Positions 27,201 to 34,444 of a stretch of DNA of 64,000 bases are shown here, piece by piece. A program made the translations under genes and the position numbers. The DNA comes from Deltaproteobacteria bacterium (lineage in GTDB: Bacteria > Myxococcota_C > UBA6777): positions 496,001 through 560,000 of the forward strand of contig SBHC01000081.1 in NCBI GenBank assembly GCA_006226375.1, written 5' to 3'. Position 1 is the first letter of the stretch, and every line of letters starts with the position of its first letter. The notes beneath the pieces are model-generated. The model was not told the DNA's origin, did no database searches, and saw nothing but the letters and a program-made list of their open reading frames with translations.

Positions 27201-29037
27201 ACAGCTTGCACTCTTCGCTGTTTTGACACTCAGGGTTGGTGTTGGCGACACACACCCCACGAAGGGCGGAACATTTCCCTTCGATACGGCAGACTCGGCT
27301 GGTCTTGCACTCTGCGTTGGTTCCCGCGATGCACGCTTGCACGCTGTTGTTCAAGGGGTTTTGGGAGCACAACCCTTTTTCCGCGCAGTCAGCGCCCTGG
27401 TTGCAGGGAACACATTGGCCGTTGAGCAGCGCACAGCGACCTTTTTCAGTGCATTCGGTGCTGGTGGAGCAGTCCGAGAAGCTCTTGATAACGCAACGAC
27501 CTTCGCTCCAGGTACAAGCACCTTCACGGCGACAGCGCTCCGATTGGTTGCACAACACACAGGCGTTGTTTTGGGCGCCACACCGTTTGTCGTCTTTGCA
27601 GGCTTTCGACGCTTCGCAGTCTACGTTTGTTGCCACCGCGCAAACGTTCTTCCAAATGTTGTTGATGCGCGTTCGGACTTTGCTGCAGCGGCCATCGTTG
27701 AGGCAGCCTTCGCTGGCTTTGCAGTCGGCGTCGTTGCCAGCGTCACACACTACTTGGGGGATGACATCGCCGATGAATTCTGTGCCTTTGACGCAGCGTC
27801 CTTCCTTTTTGCAAGCGTCAGAGCCTTTGCAATCGGCGTCCGTTTGGATCTCGCAGCCTTCCAAGCCGTCTTGGCACTTGCCCTCTTGGGTGCACTCCAA
27901 CGTCTGCTTGCACAGGTTGCAGCCCTGCCCCTGACAACGCAGCTCGCGGAAGACCTTGATGTTTCCTTTCCCGTCATCCAGCGACATTGTTACGTTGCGT
28001 GTGGAGCGGTCAATGTTCCACCGTCCCGCAAAGGTGATGTTCCCAGAGACATCCAGCGCCTCGTTTTTGCAAGGAGAGACTCGGTGTCGAAGGGTTTTGG
28101 TGACCTGGAGGGTGATGTCAAAGTCCACCACACGAACGGTTCCCTTTTCAAACAGGAACGTGCCCCCTGGCCCTTCGCAGTCTGTGTCTTCGGCCTTTGC
28201 AAACCGGGCATGAACAAACTTGCCGCCCAGGTAAAAGCTGTAAGCCTCGGTGTCAGCGGCTTCTTCCACTGGGGGATCACCGCGACGCTGCTGGATAAAG
28301 ATGGTGGGGATACGCCACTCTCCGGTGGCTTCGTTGTAGATGTCCAGGGTTCGGTTGATGGTCGTGGACCAGTGACCCAACATGGCGCGCGGTGGGTAGT
28401 TTTTCTCAGCACCCACAAGCTGCGCGTCGAGGCAGATCTTGGTCTCGGGGCTGGAGGCAAAGCAGGAGAAACCATCGGGGCACTTGTCTTTGTTGCAGAT
28501 TTGCGTGCACCAGCCACCGCTGAGACCCCGGAACACTCCCAAGCAGACAGCGCTCTGGCATTCGTCCCGCTCCCAACACGTTTCCCCCAAAGGTTTTTTG
28601 CCATCTCCAACCTGGAAACAGACCTTCTTCTCAGAGACAAGCCCTGGCGCGTATGGAGCGCAATGGTACTTTTCAGGGCAATCGTTGCTTTCACATTCTT
28701 TGGAGCAATAGGACTTGAGTGGGTCACGTCCTTTGATGCAAACCCCACCTTTGCATTGGGTGCCGTCAGTGCATGGGCCTTTGCCAACCTCCATGCTCGC
28801 CGACGTCACGCACTGTCCCACCCCGACTTCGTTGGTTTCACAGAGGCCTGAGCGACATTGCTCTCCTGTCACACAGAAGTCACCGGCAGCCCTCTTGATG
28901 ATTTCAGGAGGACCGCAAGCGTACGCCATCAACAAGAGCAGCCACAGGCTCGACAGCAAACCGACCCGGCGCAGCCAAGAGACGCGCTTCCATGAGGGAG
29001 TCCAACCAAGAAAAAACAACATACGACGATCCATCAT
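24220..29037 (-). CDS. Cys-repeat lipoprotein (1605 aa) with about 43 short Cys repeats
   Basis: Predicted secreted or lipid-anchored protein of unknown function. The frame is open from a TTG at 29052, but the ATG at 29037 overlaps the upstream TGA (ATGA) and is the likelier start; another ATG follows at once. A basic n-region and long hydrophobic segment end in MAYAC, a plausible but not perfect lipobox. Residues of about 50-215 hold three Cys-rich units resembling the CD/CDP class. About 220-390 is a Cys-poor, probably beta-rich domain with no recognised family. The rest is about 43 repeats of 26-38 aa with consensus DC..S..C..EG.C. The 3' end overlaps the next start by four bases. The extended plus-strand frames across this gene are antisense artefacts. 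Confidence 0.85.
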   Translation of the reverse strand: MMDRRMLFFLGWTPSWKRVSWLRRVGLLSSLWLLLLMAYACGPPEIIKRAAGDFCVTGEQCRSGLCETNEVGVGQCVTSASMEVGKGPCTDGTQCKGGVCIKGRDPLKSYCSKECESNDCPEKYHCAPYAPGLVSEKKVCFQVGDGKKPLGETCWERDECQSAVCLGVFRGLSGGWCTQICNKDKCPDGFSCFASSPETKICLDAQLVGAEKNYPPRAMLGHWSTTINRTLDIYNEATGEWRIPTIFIQQRRGDPPVEEAADTEAYSFYLGGKFVHARFAKAEDTDCEGPGGTFLFEKGTVRVVDFDITLQVTKTLRHRVSPCKNEALDVSGNITFAGRWNIDRSTRNVTMSLDDGKGNIKVFRELRCQGQGCNLCKQTLECTQEGKCQDGLEGCEIQTDADCKGSDACKKEGRCVKGTEFIGDVIPQVVCDAGNDADCKASEGCLNDGRCSKVRTRINNIWKNVCAVATNVDCEASKACKDDKRCGAQNNACVLCNQSERCRREGACTWSEGRCVIKSFSDCSTSTECTEKGRCALLNGQCVPCNQGADCAEKGLCSQNPLNNSVQACIAGTNAECKTSRVCRIEGKCSALRGVCVANTNPECQNSEECKLLGQCTACTLDNQCSARVFFCVAGDSDCPQSQACQTKGECGLSPDLKCVTCAKSIACRDEGKCYLGIDGISCVAKAQTDCEKSTRCKKEGRCQLRKDLNGDGECVVVSDNQCLNSEKCIQEGFCQLSVKDGRCVVGEDSDCAKSTVACLIERRCVKQKLGEGCIPRPIQCASSILCKREGLCIGDETRFENCKATDVSYCEASTNCKTQGRCSLGPKDTCVVSGDKDCSHPNNRLCKKEGRCTGDTIRGLCIATSDSQCQASDICKNEGKCALNNQQCTYCYLSKQCREEGRCNAQGTTCIVSYNLDCKRSEACTKDGRCILSKGQCVAGSHEDCQRSEACTKEGRCFWMGTRCIATSVLDCRRSENCKTDGLCSISVNQECVLQNDDDCAGTTRCQEIGACHFMEVKQGSQTVKVCGQKTTASCTQSSKCSELGNCTWVPSKGSCLPGSAKDCENSQRCKTLGRCTYVASSHSCALQNTLDCQSKGGLCSREGKCSVVNTPEGNKCQPSTNQDCEDSDACKEDGLCQRLVINSSDVRCGTLTNDNCAKSANCKLLGHCGAVLTGTRYALCGPRGKADCENSTACLDQGLCNFSEGTCKADLVGCRNSQVCKREGRCGFDPQSAQCVSDTHSNCEKSEECLNDGKCTREGASCIRLSNADCLRSKACKSSGHCTLVRVNNVPVCGPATDADCRRSDLCNAEGRCRFLAPEIEGVGSCVAGSDTDCQNSSICLQKGQCAYNSKTLRCSECNRSDSCVQVGRCTLRGKLCLPTQPDHCSQSTVCKEQGLCSLSNQKCIPLTDNDCKKPRSEACAKYGLCAKFGDVCLPLSDEDCAKSDACFKLGACKRTIVNNAQGRQVLCAPGTDQHCGESSACTGKDKRTGQLDATGGQGFCKRFGLKCQPGSQTDCNSSRPCVEEGKCVLFTNSDQTTYCAPFNSQDCEDSKLCKEQAACSLAEDGTCQLRSQLDCQRSDLCKKEGKCRIRVDLRTRKVQCVQ

Positions 29038-30299
29038 CCACCTGTCATGCAACGGTCAAACGACTTGCGGCAGCGGCCCTCGCGTTGGCAGGCCAGCGAC
29101 GACTTGCAGTCGTCATCGGAGCCCACCACGCACAGCGAGCCTGACAAGGTACAAAATCCTTCCACTTCACACGCTTCACTTTTGCCGCACTTCACGCAGG
29201 CGCCATTCCGAGGAACACAACGTTCCTCTTGGGAGCAGGCTGCGCTGACCCGACATTGTACAGCCGACGTCGCAATGCAGGCCTTCTTCTCAGGCGACCA
29301 TGTGCAGAGACCTTCCTCCTTGCATTCCTTGGTAAGTGAGCACAGCGAACAACGTCCATCCACCAGGCGGCACCGACTCTCGTCGTCACAAGCCTGGGTT
29401 TGCGTACAGTCGGCGTTGGGCGGAACCACACAGCGGCCCACCTCCAGCTGGCAGGCCGCTTCGCTCTTGCAGATCCCGCTTTTCTTGCAGTGGTCTTCCG
29501 TTCCTGCTTCGCAAGCAAACAAGCCACGTTGGCAAAGCCCCTGTTGCTGGCAAAGCCCACTCTTCGCGCAGTCCGTGTCAAAGATAGCAACGCACTGGAA
29601 GCGTCGGCGAACACAGCGTCCCGCCACGGTGCACTCCTCGGTTCCCTCGCAAGACCGATCGGCGATACAAGCTCCACCTTCAGCCTTGCATCGCCCTCGC
29701 AAGAAGCAGTCGAAGCTATCGACACAGTCGGTGTCACTGGCTGCAATACATTGCCCACTGGACGACAAGGAGCACTGCCCCAACATGCGACAGATCATAC
29801 TTTCACGACAGTTAAACGTTATGCAAACGTTTTTGTCGCGATCGGCAAAGCAACGATTCTCCTTGGTGCAGGCTTCGCTATCCCCACAATCTTTGTCGAA
29901 GGCCACCACACAGGTCTTGTTTTTGGAGTCAGCGTAGCATTTGCCCTCCAACCGACAGCCGTTCGTCGAGCGACAATACTCTTGGGAAAAAGCCTGGCAT
30001 TCAAAGTTCACAGCCACACATTTGCCTTCCGCACGACAGCGCGTAGAGCGTTGGCAATCTTCGTTGGATGTAGCCACACACTTTCCAGCCCGAACGCTGC
30101 ACTCTCCGAGATTCAGGCAAGCCCGGCTGCCCTGGCAGTCCTTGTCGGTCGCCACAGCGCAGGCCCCATCCACCTCTGTGCACAACCCTCTTTGCTGGCA
30201 TTCAATCTGTATCGCGCAATCCAGCGGAGGCGCACAGCAGGGGAACACAAGCAAGACAGCAAGCCAGCCACTCGCGAGAAAAAGAAACCGGTTACCCAC
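29034..30299 (-). CDS. Cys-repeat lipoprotein (421 aa), first gene of the operon
   Basis: Predicted secreted or lipid-anchored protein with about 15 repeats of the DC..S..C...G.C class, the same family that fills the next gene and opens the third. The GTG at 30299 is preferred because AAGGAG sits about ten bases upstream; a TTG at 30338 is the alternative and would add an Arg-rich n-region. The hydrophobic segment ends VFPCC, a weak lipobox, so it could be cleaved by signal peptidase I instead. Its stop overlaps the next ATG, implying translational coupling. As the first gene it follows a probable sigma70-type promoter about 130 bp upstream. Function unknown. Confidence 0.75.
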   Translation of the reverse strand: MGNRFLFLASGWLAVLLVFPCCAPPLDCAIQIECQQRGLCTEVDGACAVATDKDCQGSRACLNLGECSVRAGKCVATSNEDCQRSTRCRAEGKCVAVNFECQAFSQEYCRSTNGCRLEGKCYADSKNKTCVVAFDKDCGDSEACTKENRCFADRDKNVCITFNCRESMICRMLGQCSLSSSGQCIAASDTDCVDSFDCFLRGRCKAEGGACIADRSCEGTEECTVAGRCVRRRFQCVAIFDTDCAKSGLCQQQGLCQRGLFACEAGTEDHCKKSGICKSEAACQLEVGRCVVPPNADCTQTQACDDESRCRLVDGRCSLCSLTKECKEEGLCTWSPEKKACIATSAVQCRVSAACSQEERCVPRNGACVKCGKSEACEVEGFCTLSGSLCVVGSDDDCKSSLACQREGRCRKSFDRCMTGG

Positions 30300-30432
30300 A
30301 GACCCACAACTCCTTCTTCGCCTTTGCAAGCCCAACAACAGGCCTGCAAATCAACAACGGATCCGCCCCTCTGCACGGGACCCCCCAACAGCCTCTCCGG
30401 CTCAACTTTGTAAGAGAAGTAAAAGTCTGCCT

Positions 30433-30462
30433 ATCATACATGGATTCAAGGGCTCCAAGCAA
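30433..30462 (-). promoter_or_regulatory. Candidate sigma70-type promoter of the Cys-repeat operon
   Basis: On the minus strand TTGCTT (30457-30462), an 18-bp spacer and TATGAT (30433-30438) resemble a -35/-10 pair. Transcription would begin near 30426, leaving a leader of about 125 nt before the GTG. This is by-eye matching only. Confidence 0.4.
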
Positions 30463-30794
30463 CTACAAAACCAGGATTACAGCACCACCTTATATGATGC
30501 GAGACCCTACACAATGGTCCCAATGCAAGCCACAAAAACTACAACACGTTCCACAAGGGTCCGACACGTTTGTAGACAAGTCTCGAAGTCTCGTTTGACC
30601 TCGCCAGGATACAAAGACCCATCTCTTAAAGGCATGACCCGGAAAAAATGTAAGCCTTTGGGGAATCTCTTAGAGATACGGAACCTTCCCTGGATTCATG
30701 TAGCCCACTTGCCAACCCACAACAATCTCAACAATAGTGAAGTCGTTTGGATCCGTGAAAAAGCCCCTCTTCAAAGGAAAGGAACCCTCACTTC
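30463..30794 (+). other. Divergent intergenic region, no gene seen
   Basis: About 330 bp between the Cys-repeat operon and the oxygenase gene. No credible ORF with a ribosome binding site, tRNA or strong hairpin was found. Promoters for both directions are expected here, but only the minus-strand candidate next to it could be proposed. Confidence 0.4.
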
Positions 30795-31841
30795 ATGAAT
30801 CTTCCCTGTATTGATTTGCGCCCTCTTCGAGAAGCCAAACAAGCCTCTCTCTCGTTGGAAACCAGCACGTTATCCATCCAGTCCACCGTAACGCAGATCC
30901 AAAACGCCCTGCAAGAGATTGGTTTCTTCACTGTTATAAATCATGGAATCCCTGACTCGCTGTTGCAGGCTTTGGAGCAACAATCTCGTCACTTCTTCCA
31001 CCAAGACGAGGCGACCAAGCAACAGATCCGCATGGAAAACGCCGGGCTCGCATGGCGAGGATACTTTTCTTTGGGAGCCGAGCTAACCTCAGGGCGTCCC
31101 GACCAGAAAGCCGGCTTGTACTTTGGCACAGAGCTACCGCCCGAGCATCCTGAGGTACAGGCAGAAACCCCCATGCATGGAGCCAACCAATGGCCGACCT
31201 ATGACACAGGCGAATTCCGAGACACCGTGTTGGCCTACATGGACGCCATGAAGGACCTTGGCGCTCTCTTGATGGAGGCCATCGCCCTCGGCCTTGGACT
31301 CCCCACTCACTACTTCTCCCAACGCTTTGCCGACGATCCAACCTGTCTGTTTCGGGTGTTTTACTACCCTCCTCACCAGTGGGAAGACGCAGCCGACGAG
31401 TGGGGTGTCCGCCAACACACCGACATGGGCTTTCTTACCCTCTTGAAACAAGACGACTGTGGAGGACTCCAGGTCAAAGGACGACAAAACGTGTGGTTGG
31501 ATGTCCCGCCGAACCCCGAAGCCCTTGTGGTGAACATCGGTGACATGCTGGAGCTCTGGACCTGGGGCATCCTCAAAGCCAACCTTCACCGCGTGAAAAA
31601 CCAGGCCCAACAAGGCCGACTCTCGTTTCCCTTCTTTTACGACCCCAGTTGGAACAGCACCCTTGAACGCATTGACAAGTCGCTGTTATCCCCCGAGCGC
31701 TTGGCCCAAGCCCAATCCAACGCCGAAGACCGCTGGGACGGCCTGGAACTCAACAAGCTCAACGCCCAAACTACGTACGGGGAGTTTGTCTGGAATAAGA
31801 TCAAGCATGTCTTCCCCCAGCTGGTCCCTCCAGGAAAATAA
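30795..31841 (+). CDS. 2-oxoglutarate/Fe(II) oxygenase, isopenicillin N synthase-like
   Basis: A 348-aa soluble oxygenase of the IPNS/2OG-Fe(II) superfamily, cytoplasmic by lack of a signal. The N-terminal DIOX_N-like segment has PCIDLRPL and GFFTVINHGI. The C-terminal jelly-roll core carries the iron ligands H208-x-D210 and H265 and the 2-oxoglutarate-binding R275-x-S277 (RLSFPFFYDPSW). Length is normal for the family. Substrate unknown; members hydroxylate or oxidise small molecules, peptides or hormones. ATG with an AAAGGAAAGGAA purine stretch upstream. It is monocistronic: the promoter region is divergent from the Cys-repeat operon and a strong terminator follows 14 bp after the stop. Confidence 0.88.
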   Translation: MNLPCIDLRPLREAKQASLSLETSTLSIQSTVTQIQNALQEIGFFTVINHGIPDSLLQALEQQSRHFFHQDEATKQQIRMENAGLAWRGYFSLGAELTSGRPDQKAGLYFGTELPPEHPEVQAETPMHGANQWPTYDTGEFRDTVLAYMDAMKDLGALLMEAIALGLGLPTHYFSQRFADDPTCLFRVFYYPPHQWEDAADEWGVRQHTDMGFLTLLKQDDCGGLQVKGRQNVWLDVPPNPEALVVNIGDMLELWTWGILKANLHRVKNQAQQGRLSFPFFYDPSWNSTLERIDKSLLSPERLAQAQSNAEDRWDGLELNKLNAQTTYGEFVWNKIKHVFPQLVPPGK

Positions 31842-31854
31842 GAGAGCCGGAGCG

Positions 31855-31893
31855 AAACCGAACACCTCGCAGCAGCGCAAGGTGTTCGGTTTT
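31855..31893 (+). terminator. Strong hairpin terminator after the oxygenase gene
   Basis: A perfect 13-bp stem AAACCGAACACCT / AGGTGTTCGGTTT with a 12-nt loop, ending in a run of four T, 14 bp after the stop codon. The A/T flanks would also allow function on the other strand. Confidence 0.8.
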
Positions 31894-32069
31894 GGCCGCC
31901 CCAAAACGATCCAGGTGCTCCACTTTGGCAACCCACCCTTGGACGCAACAAACCTTTCCAAACTCCAACGTGCCCAAACGACCGTAACCACCTGGAAAGC
32001 CAACAACTTGGAACAAACTTTGTAGAAGGACCTCCCCGTCATCAACAATGTATCGACGAGGAGGTTCGC

Positions 32070-32732
32070 ATGTCCAAAACCAATGTGGTTCCTTTTGTGC
32101 CTTCGGAGCTTGAATCCACCATTCCACCCCTGCCTCAGCAGGAGGAGAGCCCCACGTTAAGCCGAGAGGCGCTTCTTCACCACTATGTACAAGAAGGTGT
32201 CCAGGTCCTGCAGGGGCTCGACAATCTGGGCAACTTCTTGATGGGCTTTGGTGTCTTGGTGCTCGGCTACCTCCTTAACGCCCAGCTCAAACCCCATGTG
32301 CTGCAAAGCTTTACGCAGAGCAACGGGGGCGTCGCGATGTTGTCGTGGCTGTGCCTTGGAGCCTGGACCCTGGCGGTCGTCTTGCTCCTTCGGTTTATGT
32401 ACTGGTTTATTTTTCACTTGTTGGCAGGACGAGCGGTCTACGCCTCACAGAACCAAGCCAACAGCATCGGAGAACGCATCGAGTTAAAGCGGATGACATA
32501 CCAACAGTACCAAGAACAAGCTCCCAACTTTGATAGCTTTGTTCAACGAAACTACCTGGAGAAAGACCAAAACGAAGACAAGCAGTTGTGGTTTGCGACG
32601 TTCCGGTACACACGCTACGTGGCCTTGCGCAAGCTCATGATTATGAACCGAATGCGCTCTCTTCTGGCCTGGGCGCTATGGTGGGGTCTGGTGTTCAAGC
32701 TGGCTGATATTGGCGTTGGAATTCTCTTGTAG
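32070..32732 (+). CDS. Hypothetical membrane protein (220 aa)
   Basis: No family recognised. Hydrophobic segments at about residues 53-75, 90-125 (long enough for one or two passes) and 195-218 suggest three or four transmembrane helices, with a hydrophilic loop (about 126-190) rich in Gln, Glu and Lys. The N-terminal 50 residues are soluble and proline-rich. The ATG has GAGGAGG six bases upstream. It stands alone between a terminator and the convergent CDGSH gene, so context gives little clue to its role. Confidence 0.75.
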   Translation: MSKTNVVPFVPSELESTIPPLPQQEESPTLSREALLHHYVQEGVQVLQGLDNLGNFLMGFGVLVLGYLLNAQLKPHVLQSFTQSNGGVAMLSWLCLGAWTLAVVLLLRFMYWFIFHLLAGRAVYASQNQANSIGERIELKRMTYQQYQEQAPNFDSFVQRNYLEKDQNEDKQLWFATFRYTRYVALRKLMIMNRMRSLLAWALWWGLVFKLADIGVGILL

Positions 32733-32768
32733 GAAAGCGAGGAGCAAGGAGGGAGGGAAGCAAGCAGA

Positions 32769-33416
32769 TTACTCCGCTTCAAAGCCTCCAGCGCGATGGG
32801 CGCCGTCACAGAAGGGTTTGTTCTTGGACAAGCCACATCGACAAAGCGCTGCCTTCCAGCCGCTCCAGGCCACACGCCCGCTGGATGTGACAATTTCAAA
32901 GGGGCCATTCACCAACAAAGGACCGTTGGCAACCCGCTTCACCCTCAGAGGTCCGGCGGCTCCACCGTTGCCGTCTCCTGTCTCTCCAACAGCTCCCCGG
33001 TCCACAAAACCACCTTCTTCATGAGCGTTGTCACAGAAGGGTTTGTTCTTGGACAAGCCACAGCGACAGAGGGCAGCACGAAACTTCACGCCTTCCATAT
33101 CTTCTGCAGCGCCATCAATCTGCAGCTCTCCCTGGACATACAAAGGACCGTTGTTGGCCACCACCACGGTGTTCTTTGCGGCGGGAGTTTCCTCTTCGCC
33201 GCCGTCATGACGTGTGTACGTTAAGGCCCCCGTGGGACATCGCTGGCAAACATCGACGACATTGTCAACGTCGGTAACATCAGGCTGACACCAGGGGTCT
33301 CGACCGCCGACAAACAAATCCCCCTTGGACCGACCGCACTCTCCAATGTGAATGCACAACCGGCCATCCCATTCCACGTCAATGTCTTTTCCTGGATATT
33401 GCTTCTTCTGGCTCAT
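32769..33416 (-). CDS. Double-CDGSH iron-sulfur protein with divergent 4Fe-4S domain
   Basis: A 215-aa iron-sulfur protein, probably a cytoplasmic electron-transfer or sensor protein. The N-terminal 70 residues form a divergent mono-cluster ferredoxin-type domain (Fer4_19 style) with ICIHIGECGRS-like and CQRCPTGAL segments. Two CDGSH domains follow, each with C-R-C-G-x-S-x3-P-x-C-D-x-A-H, separated by a Gly/Asp-rich linker. CDGSH domains bind a 2Fe-2S cluster through three Cys and one His. The two copies are nearly identical in the motif, so they probably arose by duplication. ATG with CAGGAG upstream. A perfect palindrome overlaps the likely promoter, suggesting repressor control. Confidence 0.9.
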   Translation of the reverse strand: MSQKKQYPGKDIDVEWDGRLCIHIGECGRSKGDLFVGGRDPWCQPDVTDVDNVVDVCQRCPTGALTYTRHDGGEEETPAAKNTVVVANNGPLYVQGELQIDGAAEDMEGVKFRAALCRCGLSKNKPFCDNAHEEGGFVDRGAVGETGDGNGGAAGPLRVKRVANGPLLVNGPFEIVTSSGRVAWSGWKAALCRCGLSKNKPFCDGAHRAGGFEAE

Positions 33417-33441
33417 GGTTTCTCCTGCTGGGTGAGATAGT

Positions 33442-33458
33442 GTGTAGTTAAACTACAC
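33442..33458. promoter_or_regulatory. Perfect palindrome GTGTAGTT-A-AACTACAC, candidate operator
   Basis: 8-bp arms around a single central A, 26 bp upstream of the CDGSH gene start and 51 bp past the stop of the PhyH gene. The symmetry and position fit a dimeric repressor site overlapping a promoter. The regulator is not identifiable from this window. Confidence 0.6.
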
Positions 33459-33508
33459 GCCAGTCCTCCAAAAAATTTCGCAACCCTGACCCGAAACGCC
33501 AGCCTTCG

Positions 33509-34309
33509 TCAGCCTTCTTCCGAGCGGAAGCGAAGGGCCGGCAAGTAGCTGGAACGCGTACCTGGGGTCGGTAGATTGTCGGCCGCATGAGCGGTCAACA
33601 CCAGCGAGAGCTTGGTCTCGTTTGTTTGGTTGGATCCTGCAGAGTGAAACGTTCGACAGTCAAAGAACAAGAGATCGCCAGGCTCCAACGAGACTGTCAC
33701 CGCTTGTTCCACCAGGGGTTGATTGTCAGGGTGTTCGGGTTTCAGAAATTTGTGTTCGTCCAGATGCTCTGGCTTGTAACGTCGCGCATGACTCCCAGGT
33801 AGCAGCGACAAAGAGCCGTTCTCAGGGGTCTCCTGTCCTAAGGCCAACCAAAAGCTGATCAGCTCGGGCCTTGCGAACGACCAGTACCGTACGTCTTGAT
33901 GCCAGTGGGTCGCGCTGCTGTAGGTCGGCTGCTTGGTCATGATGCAGTTGTGGTGATTTTGGCACAGGCGCACATCATCGGACCCCATGAGCTGCTTGAG
34001 CATCTGCCCGATCCGAGGTTGTGTAGCCCACGAGCGAATCAGGCGAGAGCGGGCGACCGCATGAAGCAATCGACGAGAGGTGTTACCGCCTTCATCCTCA
34101 CGACTTTCAGGTGCCCCAGGATAATGAACATCAGCCTCGTATTCGACGGGACCCACCAGGGGGTGCATGGCATCCTCAGCCACACCTCGAATGGCTTGGA
34201 CCTCCTCTTCGGAAGCAAAACCTCGCAAGACAAGGAAACCAACACGTTGAAACTCTTCGACCTGTTCAGCCGACAACAATGACTTCACCGACAACGAAGT
34301 CTCTCCCAT
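33509..34309 (-). CDS. Phytanoyl-CoA dioxygenase (PhyH) family protein
   Basis: A 266-aa Fe(II)/2-oxoglutarate oxygenase of the PhyH family. Visible motifs: FQRVGFLVLRGF near the start, H137-x-D139 (in HWHQDVRYW), LALGQETPENGSLSLLPGSH, LEPGDLLFFD, and a distal His at about 222 in RTFHSAGSN, together giving the iron triad. Substrate unknown; relatives act on acyl-CoA, mitomycin-like or other small substrates. The ATG at 34309 is preferred; a TTG at 34348 would add 13 residues and neither has a strong ribosome binding site. It is divergent from the O-antigen-ligase-like gene and upstream of the CDGSH gene on the same strand, separated by 92 bp. Confidence 0.87.
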   Translation of the reverse strand: MGETSLSVKSLLSAEQVEEFQRVGFLVLRGFASEEEVQAIRGVAEDAMHPLVGPVEYEADVHYPGAPESREDEGGNTSRRLLHAVARSRLIRSWATQPRIGQMLKQLMGSDDVRLCQNHHNCIMTKQPTYSSATHWHQDVRYWSFARPELISFWLALGQETPENGSLSLLPGSHARRYKPEHLDEHKFLKPEHPDNQPLVEQAVTVSLEPGDLLFFDCRTFHSAGSNQTNETKLSLVLTAHAADNLPTPGTRSSYLPALRFRSEEG

Positions 34310-34444
34310 ATCTGCCGCAATTTTTTGCGTGATTTTTCCAGGTAGCAAAGGTACTCTTCATAGACACCCAACGAAGAACCCCAAGCGTACATTCCCGTCG
34401 CGTCCGACTATACCGTATTCCAACCAACTTGCACAGTGGATCTC

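Noticed and set aside
26515-28851. 778-aa open frame on the plus strand
   Set aside because: It is antisense to the 1605-aa Cys-repeat gene. Cys codons TGC/TGT read as GCA/ACA on the other strand, which keeps long antisense frames open. No ribosome binding site or family match.
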